Of a stretch of DNA of 64,000 nucleotides, positions 46,096 to 62,762 are shown one piece after another; within the stretch, counting starts at the first letter, position 1, and each line of letters begins with the position of its first letter. Where the stretch lies: NCBI GenBank assembly GCA_034508935.3, contig CM067449.1, positions 40,662,573 to 40,726,572 of the forward strand. Direction: 5' to 3'. The notes under the pieces were generated by a model. It worked only from the letters and a program-made list of their open reading frames with translations, was not told the origin of the DNA and searched no databases. A program made the translations under genes and the position numbers. Source of the DNA: Berghia stephanieae. Lineage: Eukaryota; Mollusca; Gastropoda; Nudibranchia; Aeolidiidae.

Positions 46096-46877
46096 CAATT
46101 CAATATATATAATTGTATTTTGTATGGTTGTATAAGGAAAGATCTGGACGATGTAAGTCATCTTAATTGTAATACTGATATGATAATAAACGGAGACATT
46201 CTTGCAATTTATCATGATATATTTAGACAGAAAAATAGAATTTGATTCGTAGGTAGGTACTTATTCGGTAAATACTTACACTGCACAGAGTATCAATGCA
46301 CGGTTGACACTGAAGATATATAAAGAAGAAATTGTAATCCACATAACAATATTATTTCCAAGGGGTAAAAAAGTTATGACCAATAATGTGGAGAAAATAT
46401 TATATAACTTATATACGAACTGTTACCAAAGTAGTATAATTCGTCAAATAATTGAGTATACAATAATTGTTATACACAAAAATTCAATATTTCTCTTATA
46501 ATTTACAAACACAAAAACATAATTTATATAGAGAGACAAGTACAAATCAGTTTCAAACATATAACACTAAGAAGAAATGGATTACCACACGTGAATCACA
46601 AAAATTACAAAACGTATTTAAATACTTATGTGGGATAGGGACAAAATTGTCAGGTAATAATACTCTTTAACAATAATTAATGATTCTATGAGAAAAAAAA
46701 AGCATTCCATGACCCTACATTTTCCTCCGGCAATCTTCGGGTGATCTTTAGCTTAGATGAATGAACGCTATATAATCTTGGTAACGTTGATTTAAAATAT
46801 TCATTGACATAAAGATCGACAAAATAATGCACCACCGAATCGGCGTCATTTGGTTGTTCACTTTGTACGTTTATGAA
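46096..46877. other. Unassigned AT-rich sequence
   Basis: Short Asn/Ile-rich frames only. No family recognised. Confidence 0.4.
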
Positions 46878-46891
46878 AATAGATCTAGACG

Positions 46892-47441
<550 letters not shown>

Positions 47442-47619
47442 AATAGATCTAGACGGATCTTCTGAACTATCACCGGCCGAAATATTACCGGTAATAAAGT
47501 GTAATGGTGGCACAAATGAATTTGGAAATAGGGCGCCAGACAGCGTTACCCAATCAAATTATCGTTTGTCATGCCTTAGTGATCGTAGACTACATGATGT
47601 CACGAGAAAGAGGCAGTAA

Positions 47620-47874
47620 CGCAGATAAGATTTTTATAAGCTTTTATATAAGATAATGTAGACTTTACATTCTAATATATATCAAAATATATAATGAACG
47701 ACAATGCCAAAAAATGATGTACTTTTAGATTAAATGTAGAAATTTAAGATAAGTAAATATTTAATAGAATGCTAATCAAATTAACAAATTAGATAATATC
47801 ATTTAAAATATAAAATCACTGTTATTTTAAGATATGAATGAATAGTATGAAAGAGAAAATGGATGAATGGAATA
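47620..47874. other. Unassigned AT-rich sequence
   Basis: Nothing recognised. Confidence 0.4.
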
Positions 47875-48325
47875 ATGAATGGAATAATGAATGAATGAAT
47901 GAATGAATGAATGAATGAATTAAAAGAATTATAATATGAATGAATGATTAAATGAATTATATGAATGAATGAAAGAATGACTGGCTAAATTACTGAATGA
48001 ATGACTGACTGACTGGCTGACTGACTGACTTAAATGAATGAATGAATAAATGAATGAATGAATGAATGAATGAATGAATGAATGAATGAAAGAATGAATG
48101 AATGAATGAATGAATGAATGAATGAATGAATGAATGAATGATAGAATGAATGAATGAATGAATGAATGAATTATTGAATGACTGACTGACTGGCTGACTG
48201 ACTGACTGAATGAATGAATGAATGAATGAATGAATGAATGAATGAAATGACTAACTGACTGAATGATTGAATTACTAACTGACTGAATGAATGAATGAAT
48301 GAATGAATGAATGAATGAAATATGG
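47875..48325. repeat. (GAAT)n / (GACT)n tetranucleotide repeat
   Basis: GAAT units with three blocks of GACT/GGCT. Further GAAT stretches lie at 49355-49495. Confidence 0.95.
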
Positions 48326-48435
48326 AATTAATTAATTAATTAATCAATTCATTTATTAATTTATTACTGGAATTCACGATTGAATTATTAATATGAATGC
48401 ATTAATTTAAAAAATCGATGTGAATCATGAATGAA

Positions 48436-49346
48436 TTGTAAGAGAGTTAGCTTATAGCAAGTGGGTTCAATGAGTTCACAGTGCTTGTATATCGGTTAAA
48501 CTTGGTCATTATATTGAGTAGTCTAGCATAGTTTTACGTTCCCAAATTAAAGGATTGGTCATATTATTGAGTACCATAAAATTACTTTCTTTGATCGATG
48601 TTACTTGGTATTTGGGGATAATAGTATCAAATTATAGTTGGAATTAATTTTTTGGGCGTACAGATTATTTGGGTGTAGTGAACTTAAAACTGATGTTTAC
48701 GAAAAGTAATATTATATCATAAAAGGCGGGGTATAACATTAATATGTAGGAATTGACGTTTCAGGTTTAAATATGATTTGATCTTACTTTTAGGGGTGGA
48801 ATTTAGACTGGCAAGGAACTGTCGAAACTACAAGGAGGCGTGATTTGAGGGAGTTATGGGTAAAGTTACGATATGAATAAAATAACATGTGTCTAATGAA
48901 AACGGTTATCTACGATTTTACCTTTTGATTCTAGATTATTCTACGATTCTACTTTACGATCAGCTGCACTTTCCTAAGTTCTAACATCTTACTAAGAATA
49001 TTTATTTTACGGACTTAGAAATATTCTACGTATATTGAAAATGGTTACTTAGGCAAAATGAGTTTACTTTTGGATTGATTTTACGGATTTGGAATTTATG
49101 AAACTGATTGAATTATGACCATTCTGTTTGATTTGGATTTGGAATTTATCACAACAAATAAAGCTGTAAGAAATAAAACTTGGAATCTGGACTTTTATTT
49201 AAATGTCTTGAAGTTGTACATTCAATTATCACCATCGGCCCTTTAACTCTTTTGTTATTATTAATATCTACAACTCAATGCAAAGGAATAACCAGCTATA
49301 AAAAAAACACTATACGATCACAACCCATTACATATGTGTGCAACTA
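48436..49346 (+). repeat. Dispersed direct repeat D, copy 1
   Basis: Matches 51206-51962 in order: 'taaacttggtcattatattg', 'tactttctttgatcg', 'gttacttggtatttggggat', 'gattgattttacggattt', 'tgtacattcaattatca', 'tacatatgtgtgcaacta'. It is longer than copy 2 by internal insertions. An AATAAA lies near the 3' part. No coding frame. The family is unknown. Confidence 0.75.
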
Positions 49347-49504
49347 TCCCACAGAATAAATGAATGAATGAATGAATGAATAAATTTTATGAATGAAATG
49401 AATGATGTGTATGGATGAATAAATTAATGATATGTTTAAATGAATGAATAAATTATATGAATGAATATATTAAAAATATGAATGAATGAATGAATTCCTA
49501 TACA

Positions 49505-49692
49505 TCTAACTGATATCAACTTACGTCAAAGTCATATGCTTCAGATTCATACATCATGCAGAACATTAAGGCGGCAAAGGCAAATTCTGCAAGAAATGCA
49601 AAATATGGTCAGGCACATAAGATCGGATTTCAAAAATGAAAATGGATTAGACACGAATCCAAGACTACTATCTGAACTGAAAAGCTCTATCA
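49505..49692 (+). other. Possible coding remnant or terminal exon (weak)
   Basis: One frame is open from about 49502 to a TGA near 49705: LTDINLRQSHMLQIHTSCRT then LRRQRQILQEMQNMVRHIRS and NENGLDTNPRLLSELKSSIK. It is charged and could be helical. No family is recognised and no clear splice acceptor is visible. Confidence 0.2.
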
Positions 49693-49879
49693 AACGGTTT
49701 ATTTGAAAATAGGGAATAATTATAATACAGTCATTCACTGTCCATTGTGAATTGTGGCTTTGTTTTCTAGGATTTTACAGGGTTTTGAAAATTTATTTAC
49801 GCCGGTCCTTTCAAGGCAAGGCAAAGAGACGGCCTAGTGAAAAAATGATATATTTACATTTAAAGTCACCCATAAAAAT

Positions 49880-50460
49880 ATAAATGGTACAACTAGGGCA
49901 CATAAGTAAACCTATGTTGACTGGATAAATAGGGTACAGAAGTAAACCAATATCTGGTTTCAACTGGGGCACAGAAGTAAACAAATGATGACAGGTTCAA
50001 CTAAGGCACGGAAGTAAACCAATGATGGCTAGTTCAACACTATCACATAAGTAAACCAATGATGACTGGTTCAACTAGGGCACGGAAGTAGACCAATGAT
50101 GACTGGTTCAACTAAGGCACGGAAGTAAACCAATGATGGCTGGTTCAACACTATCACATAAGTAAACCAATGATGACTGATTCAACTAGGGCACAGAAGT
50201 AAACCAATGATGACTGGTTCAACTAAGGCACGGAAGTAAACCAATGATGGCTGGTTCAACACGATCACATAAGTAAACCAATGACTGGTTCAACTAGGGC
50301 ACAGAATTAAACCAGTTGTAGCTGGTTCAACTGGGGCACAGAAGTACACCAATGATGGCTGATTCAACTAGGTCACAGGAGTAAACCAATGATGGTTGGT
50401 TCAACTAGGGTACAGAAATAAACAATTTATGACTGATTCAACTAGCACATAGAAGTAGGT
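49880..50460. repeat. 37 bp minisatellite with three-unit higher-order repeat
   Basis: The unit is AAGTAAACCAATGATGACTG plus GTTCAACTAGGGCACAG. About 15 units. A variant with 'actatcacat' in place of 'agggcacag' recurs about every 111 bp (near 50039, 50149 and 50261), so blocks of three units were copied together. Confidence 0.9.
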
Positions 50461-51205
50461 TGCAGGAAAACAATATACATGTGTTCATGGTGAAATTAGC
50501 CCAATTATACCATCCAGACAAAAGAAAGGGATCCCTAATATAGACTTTCAACTCAAATTCATAAAAAATAGTATATTGAACACAAAACATAATTTCCTAA
50601 TTTCCTGGATACAACAAATAACAAGGTGCGTCCGTGTCTCCCCCCCCCCCCCCCCCCCCCCACCCTTACTTTTGAAATCGACACAACCTCAAAGAATCGA
50701 TCACCTTTCCCCAAACTCTTCAGTCTCGGGTAATCTAGTCAGACCAGTTCTGTGTAAAATTGAGTATATTATTTCCTTTTTTCAACCCCCACCATAGAAT
50801 ACATCCCACCCAATCTCAAATATAGATAAATAATATAGACAGTCCCCCTCCTCCATCACCCTGATACTATTGGGATCGGAAATGAATACCAACGTAAACG
50901 ACATAGACCATGTCAAGAGAAACTGAAAGGAAAAATGAAATGTATCACTGTTTTTAATTCTATTTTCCTTAAAGCATAACTATTGCTGGCATAAGAAGAC
51001 AGACCCTATTTAGGCCTTTAAACCATTTAATAATACTAATATTAACATACAAAATAACAACCGTCCCCCAACCAAAAATGGCCACTGATACTCAAGGAAA
51101 TGACGTGGCACATGTGAGTGTAAATATGATAGAAATAAATAAATAAACAAATAAATCGAAGAGCTTCCTATGCGGCCTCGGCGAACTAGTCGCAACGGTA
51201 CTGTA
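50461..51205. other. Unassigned, with a poly-C tract
   Basis: Poly-C at 50641-50661. Otherwise no repeat or gene recognised. Confidence 0.4.
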
Positions 51206-51962
51206 TTAAGAGAATTGGGTAACAGAAAGTGGGTTTAATGATTTCACGGTGCATGTATATCAGTTAAACTTGGTCATTATATTGAGTACTAGAAAATTAC
51301 TTTCTTTGATCGGTGTTACTTGGTATTTGGGGATAAAAGCAATAAATTATAGTTGGTATTTATTATTTAGGCGTAAAGTATTATTTGGGCATACAATATT
51401 ATATGTGCATACCGTATGTTATTTGGGCGTACGACCTTCGATAATTTGGGCGTAAAAACCGACCTTTGGAAAGGCATTGTGGGAACATTTGACAATAGGA
51501 TATAAAAGTTTTTTTTTAAATTCTACTCTACATTCGGCTCTGCATTCTACTTTACTATGAGCTGCACTTTCCTAGTATGCAAGTTCTAACATCCTACTAA
51601 AAATCTTTATTTTACGGACTTAGAAATATTCCACGTACATTGAACATGGTTACATAGGCAAAATGACTTTACAGTTGGATTGATTTTACGGATTTGAAAT
51701 TTATGAAACCGATTGAATTATGACCATGCTATTTGATTTGGATTTGAAATTTATCACAACAAATAAAACAGTAAGAAATGAAACTTGGAGTCTGGATTTT
51801 ATTTTGAATGTCTTGATGTTGTACATTCAATTATCATCATTGGCCCTTGAACTCTTTAGTCATTATTAACATCTACAACACAATGCAAAGGATTATCAAT
51901 ACCATCTACCAGAAAGCCACTAAACGATAATAAGCCATTACACATGTGTGCAACTACGCCAT
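51206..51962 (+). repeat. Dispersed direct repeat D, copy 2
   Basis: Direct counterpart of 48436-49346 about 1.9 kb upstream. Same order of shared segments and similar divergence throughout. Confidence 0.75.
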
Positions 51963-54839
<2,877 letters not shown>

Positions 54840-54888
<49 letters not shown>

Positions 54889-54988
54889 NNNNNNNNNNNN
54901 NNNNNNNNNNNNNNNNNNNNNNNNNNNNNNNNNNNNNNNNNNNNNNNNNNNNNNNNNNNNNNNNNNNNNNNNNNNNNNNNNNNNNNNN
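54840..54988. other. (ATC)n microsatellite running into a 100 N assembly gap
   Basis: ATC units at 54840-54888, then N at 54889-54988. The round gap length is the usual placeholder. True distance and sequence are unknown. Confidence 0.98.
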
Positions 54989-55137
54989 CCCCTTTTTCCC
55001 CAAAAATTTTGTTAAAAGGGGGGTTTTACTTTGTTTAAAAAATAAAAAAAAATTTAAAAAAATTCATACTTTTTTTTGGCAAAGGGGAAAAATGAACGTA
55101 AAATATTATAATATATATATATATATATATTTTATAA

Positions 55138-55168
<31 letters not shown>

Positions 55169-56260
55169 TTTATATATATATATATAATATATTATATGCA
55201 GGTCTGACATCCGAACCCACTTATGGGCTAGTTTAACATTGGTGTGATGGACAATATTTTGCGTCATTTTTTTTTTGGAATTTCCTTACAATGATGAGCC
55301 CATAAGGAATTGGTGATCAGACCTGAAAATAAGTGCACGTTGGAGAGGAGGCAAAACTAGATAACTACATACCATACGGGAAATCTAAATGAATAACATA
55401 ATTTCTACCTTTATGAAAAAACTTTTGGATCAATCACAGAATGTAATATCACTGTGTAAGGCAAACTCGTTTTTTTTAAAGTAGATAACAATATTTATCT
55501 TTTGATGTAAATCTGAGAAGTTTAGAACTGCGCCCCTGTATTTATAGAGAATCATGTTCGAGACAAACTTTGTATGAACGTAAGCAGGAGTTCATCAATT
55601 TTGGTCATGATCGGAAATTTTGTGACACTTGATTTTCTAAATTAAATGTAGATAGATCTAGATAGATTTAATATTATGATTGATATATATTATTTTTATT
55701 ATTATTACAATGAGAAATGACAGAAATCAGTAAAAAACCCATGACTCAAAAATTTAAGAAAATTCCCATTTTAAGATGACGCAAATCAATTGCTTTTTTT
55801 TTTTTTTTTTTTTTTTTTTTCAAAAAAAAAATTGGAAAAACGAAGATATTGCTTGTGTCACTGGTTTTTTACAATTCGTCAACTGGAAAGTTTTATGACG
55901 AAAACTCACTGACGCTATGAAGAGAGGAAATTACCGATCGCGTATTGACCTAAGAAAGCCACAGGGGTTGTTGTACATAAAATAGGATTCTGAACTTCGT
56001 TTTGGTTATTCTGATTCAGGAATACCGAAAAAGTTGAATTGGCTTCTTGAATTTAATCTGTGTGAAATTTCTTGAAATTCGTTTTAATAAGAAAAGGTAA
56101 GGAATTGAGATGATTAATTTTTTCGAATATTTTTTCTTGAGCTAACCATTTTTTCAACTTGTGAATTCTATCGTTTTTTAGAATAGCGACAAATAGTTCA
56201 TTGTAGTATATTTTTTCATTATCATGAGTGGTAATAATAAGATTTTATCGGTGGTTTAGT
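54989..56260. other. Poor-quality-looking sequence with a small foldback
   Basis: Directly after the gap, homopolymer runs alternate in a way unlike the rest of the window ('ccccctttttccccaaaaa'). A ~130 bp inverted pair lies at 55199-55328 (CAGGTCTGACATCCGAACCC against its diverged complement). Poly-T at 55795-55820. No gene supported. Confidence 0.5.
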
Positions 56261-56262
56261 TA

Positions 56263-56295
<33 letters not shown>

Positions 56296-57055
56296 CATCA
56301 AATGGTTTTCAATATTATACTCATTACAACCATTATAATAAACATAATTTCTACTATTATTGTCATCCATTAATCATATTGTCATTGTCACCAAACCCCC
56401 ACCATACTACACCACCACCCTCATCACCATTAACATCATCATCATCATCATTACCCACCAACACCACTCGCCACAATGGAAAAAAAAATTACTATCACTA
56501 GATTATCGCTATCACATTTTGTATCCTTCTTTGTTCCATCATCATTATCATTGCCGTCACCATCACCACCACCCCCAACAACAACATCATGTATCAATTT
56601 TCATCGCCGTAACCACCCCCCACCCCACCCAAAATCACCCCACAAACGCCAAGAACATCATCACACCACTTCACACCACCCAACAAAATCATCCATCTTT
56701 TCATGACATAAACCAGCAGCACAATTCCCCCCTTGGTCGTCTCACCAATAAAACCCCCATATATTCCCCCACGACCCCCTTCGTCATCATAAACCCACCC
56801 CCAAAATCATCTAGTCATCCCCACCCCACCATATCATCATATCTCCCCCACCACCAAACATCACCATCTCAAAACCCAAACCTCATCATTCATATCTTTA
56901 CCCCCAAAACCATCACAAAACATTATCGTCACCAAAACCCCACCACCAAACAACCCCCCCCTACAACCACATTAAACCCGATGATATCAAATCCCAAAAT
57001 ATCGCTATCCTCTTTGAATGTTTCCCCCGTCGCTTCAATTCAATACCGAAATACC
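56261..57055. repeat. CAT/CCA-rich low-complexity region
   Basis: (CAT)n at 56264-56293, then several hundred bases of CA/CCA/CAT-rich sequence. The 232-codon His/Pro/Thr-rich frame here follows from composition and is rejected as a gene. Confidence 0.7.
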
Positions 57056-58250
57056 TAAAACATGCTTGACTTTGTAAAAGTTGGTATCAATTCTTATTTT
57101 AGCTCACGAACATTAACACACTACAAAACCACCTCCCTTTTTGGTAATCACGGGGGAAAGGGAAAATGGAAATTTTGTCTGAAGTTTAATTTTTATGTCA
57201 CCTCAATTGCAGTCTAAAAAAACCTCACACCCAAAAACTGACTGTATCTCGATTGCAATTGGTCTTTTGATTTAAAAACCGGGTTTTTATAACAGGATAG
57301 AGAAAAACTTAAAAAAATCGTGAATGTCAAAAAAACAGTTTGGGGTCAAGCTTCTTCATAAATTTCAAGAATGAGCAAGTGGTGCAATAATTTCTAAGAG
57401 AGACGGGGTTTTTTTTCCAAGGGGGTAACATTTTAAACATAGATTCATTGTTTTTTTTTTTCCAAAAAAAAAAATAATTTTTACCGATACGAAACTCACT
57501 ATTCGATATAGAAAATTTTACTAGAAACATTGAAAAAAATAACTTACTAATATCGTATTTTCGTTTCTGTTTCATATGATAGAAAAAACGTTTCGTAAGA
57601 ATGAAAAACCCAAAAATCCAAACAAATTTTCATTTTCTAATTTAAATAAAAAACCCCAGTGACAATTATTTTAATATATACATTACAAAAATCATTATAG
57701 AAAAAAATTTTCCATATATTATGGGGGGGGGAAAAAAAATTTTTTTAAATGGGGTTTATTCTGTCATCGCGTTTGGGAAATTTCCGATCTCCACTGACTC
57801 AACCGCAGGGAAAAACGGCCCCTTTGGGAATTGGTTGGTATCGTGTTAAAAACATTCCGGCTTGATATTTATTTCTTGAAAAAAAATTTAGTGTCCACTT
57901 TGGGTGTTGTTTGTTTTTTGTTGGGAAAACGCCCCAAAAACCTGGTAAGTGTAAAAATTGATCAGTGTGTTTTTTAATATTGAAATTAATGGATTCATGA
58001 TAGGATAAATAGTGACTTCTCCCCCCTCTATCCAAAATAACTTTTTTTTCGTGGTCGTGGTTGACATGGGCAGTCTAAAGTGTTTAAAAGTAAATATATA
58101 ATATTTGATCCGTTAGAAAAAACCCTCTATCTCGATTATGTAATATTTCCACCCTTTTCTGGGCATTTTACTGTCTTTATTATTCCTTTTTAACAATTAA
58201 CATATTGTTGACATTTTATACCCCGGGAAGCCTTTACTTTAACAAAGATT
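57056..58250. other. Unassigned, homopolymer-rich
   Basis: No element recognised. Many runs of A, T, G and C of 4-8 bases. Confidence 0.4.
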
Positions 58251-60435
58251 TGATGATGATGGATGAGATGTGTTTTGATGATGATGATGTGTGATGATGA
58301 TGATGTTTGAGATGTGATGATGATGACGATGATGATGAGAGATGATGGGAGGAGGGGGAGGGGGACAGGGCTTTACAATGATCTGATGTCATGATGTTTT
58401 TATAATGAAACAATGAACAATTTTTGATTAAGGGAGATAAACAAGTAAATTAATCACTTTTGACAAAGGCATGTACGCTTTCTCCTTTAACAAGTGCGGG
58501 GCCGTGGGAAAGCAATATAAAAAGCGGGCATTTTTTTTGATCGTGTAAAACACTTGATTTGGGGCCCTTGGATTAATATCGTCCCCCCAAAAGATGTTAA
58601 ATTTATCTTTTTTTAAATGCTAAAACACCCAAAAAGCAATAGCCCATACAAAACCACCACTACTTTTAACCCACTACGATTCATCCCCCCTACCATCAAT
58701 CAGCGTCAGAAAAATCATATCATCATCATCATCTTCATTTTACATCATCTCATCAACATCATCATCAACATATCTCAAATCATCATCATCGTCACATCAT
58801 CATCACGTCATCATCATATCAATATCATCATCATCTGTCATAAAAATCGTCGTCATCGTCGTCGTTGTCGCCGCCCCTCATGACAACGAGTGATGATGAT
58901 GACGATTTATAATGTTAAAAACAATGAAATATGGTTTAAAGAAGATAATAAAAAAATATTAATAATAATAATGATTAAAAATTAAAAAATTTTAAAAATA
59001 ATAAAATAATAATAAAAAAATTAAAAAAAATAATAAAATAATGATAATAATAAATAAAAAAATAAAATAATGATAATAATAATTAAAAATAAAATAAAAA
59101 TAATAATAAAAATAAATATAATAAAAAAATAATAAGAAATAATAATAATTAAAAAAATTAAATTAAAATAAAATAAAAAAAAATAAAAAAAATAAAAAAA
59201 AACAAAATTTAAAAATAATTAAAAAAATAAAATAAATAAAAAAAAATAATAAAAATAATAGAATAATTAATAATATAAAAAAAAAAAATTTTAAAAAAAT
59301 TAATAATAATAAAATTAAATATTTTATAAAATTAAAAATAATAATTTTTATTAAAAATTTTAAAATTATTAAATTTTTTTAAAATATTAAAAATTAATTT
59401 ATTAATTTTTTTTTTTATTTATTTTTATTATAATTATTATTATTTTATTTTATTTTTATTTTTTTAAATTTTATTAATTATTATATTTTTTTTTCATTTT
59501 ATTATTATATTATTATTTTTTATTTTATTAATTATTATTATTTTTTTTATACTATATTATTTATTTCATTATTATTATTTTATTTTTTATTATTTTTAAA
59601 TTTTTTATTATTTTTTTATTATTATTATTATAAATTTTTATTATTATTAATTAATATTTTTATTTTATACTTTTTTTATACTATAATATACTTTCTATTA
59701 ACTTCTATACTTCACTAATAATTTAAAAAAATAAAAATAATAATAATAATTTAATAAAAATTAAAAAAAAATTTTAAAAATAATAATAATGTTGTGGTAA
59801 AGTGAGGGATTGAGGGTTTATGAGATGATTATGATGAGGGAAAAGGGGAGTTGGGGGTGGAGGAGGTTGAAAAATCCTGTGTTTTTTAAATGCGTTTGGA
59901 TAACCGTTTTTTTGTTTTCAATAAAAATGGGTTTTTAGTTTTCAAGGAGATAATCGAGTAAATAAATTTTCCCCCACAATGGCAATAAAGCTTATATCCT
60001 TATGAAAGCACTTTCTACTCTATATACTATACTACTACTTACTACACTACTACTTACATACTACTTTCTATACTATACTATACTATTTTATGCTTTGCTA
60101 CTAATAACTACTACTTTCTACTATACTTCTACTTTATACTACTTAAATACTACTTTCTATACTACCCACTACTATATACTATACTCTATACTACTACTAT
60201 ATACTACTTCTACTGTGTTTTTTATTTAAATTACTCTACTACTACACTACCCTTCTACTCTACTCTTACTATACCACACTACCCCTCCCATACTACAAAT
60301 ACTACTACACTATACTCTTTCTAAAATCTACTACTACTTTCAATACTATACTACTATATTATACATACTATACTACTACTATACTACACTACTACACTAC
60401 TACTACTATACTACTATACTACTACTACTTACTAC

Positions 60436-60491
<56 letters not shown>

Positions 60492-60654
60492 TAATAATAA
60501 AAAAATAAAAATGATGTGTTTTATATGATGATGAGATTTGGTGGTGGTAGTGTGGGTGCGGGGGCTGTTTTAAAATTTTTTTTGATGTTCCAATGATAAT
60601 GATTGCTATTATTTTTGGACAAAAAATATTTTATCTGTATAATTTAGTTTAAAA

Positions 60655-60831
60655 GTAGAATGCGCTTGGCCAAGGAGTTCACAACTTGCACCCGGAAAAT
60701 ATAACGGACCAAAAAACAAAACTCTGTGTAACCGAATTTTATAGTGTGGTTAATACAGTTTAGGGAACAACTCACAAACGCGGATGGGAAAAACAATAAA
60801 AAGGCTGAGTGACGTATCTGATACATCTATA
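60655..60831 (+). mobile_element. M1 MITE copy in module
   Basis: Starts 'tagaatgcgcttggccaagg' and ends 'atacatctata'. Several homopolymer-length differences from the M1 consensus. Confidence 0.75.
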
Positions 60832-61210
60832 AACACAATCATAGAAAAAGCGCTCTCATAAAGGGAATAAGCATTATTGCCCTTGTCGGGGAAAATTTTT
60901 TTTTCTCGATTATCTCCCTTGAAAACTAAAAACCCCTTTTTTTTGATATCAATTAAAGGTTTCCCCCAAACGCACTCAACACGAGGGTCTTCAACCTCCT
61001 CCAAATCCTCTTTCTTTTCCTTCATATAAAAATAAAAAAATTTTATTTAATAAAATAATAATATGATGTGATGATGATGATGATTATGGGGTGGGGAGTG
61101 TGGAGTGTGGGGGTTTAAAGTTGCTTTTTTTGGTTCAATAGATAAGTATTGTATTTAAAGGTTTTTTGGGGCAATAAAATTTTATCTGTTAATTTTGATA
61201 AAAAAAAAAA

Positions 61211-61390
61211 TAGAATGCGCTTGGCCCAAAGGAGTTTTTACAAAATTGGGATCCGGAAGTTAACGGACCAACCCAAACTCTGTGAAAAATGAAAATTTTT
61301 GTGTGGTTTTAATACAGTTAGTGAGAACAACTCACAAACGCGGGTGGCAAAAACAATAACAAAGGGGGTGGTGCGTTCTGCATTATCTAT
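61211..61390 (+). mobile_element. M1 MITE copy in duplicated module
   Basis: Starts 'tagaatgcgcttggcccaaa'. It carries many small indels at runs of A, T, C and G compared with other M1 copies, which fits sequencing error. Confidence 0.75.
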
Positions 61391-61809
61391 AAAAACAATC
61401 ATAGAAAATGCGCCTTTCATAAAGGGTATAAGCATTATTGCCATTGTCGGAGAAAAATTTTTTTTATCGATATCTCCCTTTGAAAAATCAAACCCATTTT
61501 TTTGAATCATAACGGTTTCCAAACAGCACTACAACACGGGGATCTTCACCTCCTCACCCGTGTAGTGTAGCAGCAGCAGCAGATGTAGTAGTTCCCGAGT
61601 TGGATCCCCTTTCTGGAAAAGTCTCTTTACTCACACAATCCACCCCCGTGTGCTGAAGGTAGTGATCGCTACCCCATCTTGTCTCTCTGTCGAAAAAAAA
61701 AACATACCCTGCACTAAACCCCCGCCCTTTTGTCTTGTACAATATGTTTCAAAGGGCCATACCAAAAAAATAATTTTAGAAAAGTTAGTGGACAAAAAAA
61801 CTTGTGTTT

Positions 61810-62090
61810 ATAATAACAAGAAAAAGAAATGGTGGAAATGCCCGAAGACAAAAAAAAAAAAAATTTTCGGGGGCGATGGGGGGTCGAACAGGGAAACCCT
61901 TTTTTTGGCGACAAAAACCCCCCCTGGGCCCGGAAGAGGGGAACTCTGCGTGTGATGGTGGAGAGCTCCTTGCCGGCGGAGTTGTGTATTATTAAGGTCG
62001 CGGATTCGAGCCCCCATCACCGCCGCGAAACATTTTTTTCTTTTGTCTTCAGGCACTGTCCTGCCACTTCTTTTTCTTGTTATCCCAATG
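61810..62090. repeat. Inverted repeat with tRNA-like SINE head
   Basis: 'Aacaagaaaaagaaatggtgg' (about 61816) and its complement (about 62067-62088) bound the structure, and the arms extend inward about 80 bp. The right arm contains GGATTCGAGCCCCCATCACC, a B-box-like sequence. Confidence 0.6.
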
Positions 62091-62389
62091 TATGATGTAA
62101 GAGGCTTTTTTTTCTGCCTTTGTCTTTTTGCTGCTTGTGTTGGGCAAAAATAATGACCTCTCCATGACTCAAAGTTTTGACCCCAAAGGAGTTCTATATT
62201 ATCCGAGAAGAGCTTAAGTCACACGTGCTTAATTTCGGAGATAGAGTTAAAGGTTTACCTAAAATACCCCATTCGTGAGGGTTTCAAAAAGTTTTGTGAC
62301 ACTTTGGAAGTGAATAAAGGGGACTCCATAATTCGTGTAGACCAGGCTTCTGTTTATAAAAATATTTTGCTGGTTTCCCTTTGTATTTG

Positions 62390-62668
62390 CAAACGATATT
62401 AGAGTATTGGCATGGGAAGATCCTGGGTTCGAGCCCCCGCTCGGCGCATAGTTGAGTCCTTGAAAAAAAAGGCCCTTTACTCACATTCTCTCACCGTACT
62501 CAGTGTAATTCGAGTACCTCTCCGCTAACAGCGTTGTCTCTGTCCGAAAAAAAAAAAATGTAATACCGCCTAACAGGCGTCCCTGTCCCGTCCTAAATGT
62601 TAAATTTTTGCTTTTTTGTTGAACACGTTTAGGGGGATATTCGCTATATAAAAGCTCAATTTTTTTTA
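62390..62668 (+). mobile_element. S1 tRNA-derived SINE, full length
   Basis: Head with B box GGGTTCGAGCCCCC near 62426, body 'ctttactcacattctctcac' and 'gtaataccgcctaacaggcg', 3' end 'gctatataaaagctcaat'. Extra A and T in homopolymers. A partial S1-like piece also lies at about 61590-61700. Confidence 0.75.
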
Positions 62669-62762
62669 CGTGCGTTTAGAAAATCCCGCTTTTCCGTCCA
62701 CGTGATTAAGTGTACGCAGTTTAAAGACAAAATGGCTATGTGCAATTAATTACATGTATATA

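Larger units (their letters stand above)
58251..61560. repeat. Tandem and inverted copies of a module containing M1
   Basis: Shared pieces are a GATG-rich stretch leading into GGTGG-rich sequence, a linker, an M1 copy and a 'gagataatcgagtaaata'-type block. The last occurs at about 58430-58500 and 59850-60010 in one orientation and at 60855-61020 and 61405-61560 in the other. The two rightmost modules (about 60520-61030 and 61062-61560) are direct duplicates. ATC-rich (58690-58860), A/T-only (58940-59790) and CTA-rich (60000-60435) low-complexity tracts separate them. Confidence 0.65.

Noticed and set aside
49880-50460. CRISPR array
   Set aside because: Units are adjacent without unique spacers and the genome is eukaryotic; it is a minisatellite.
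48436-51962. Long terminal repeats of one element
   Set aside because: No coding interior, no clear primer-binding site after copy 1 and no matching outer duplication seen; kept only as direct repeats.
56360-57058. 232-codon His/Pro/Thr-rich frame
   Set aside because: Low-complexity CA/CAT composition without stops, in a region with doubtful base quality and no domain.
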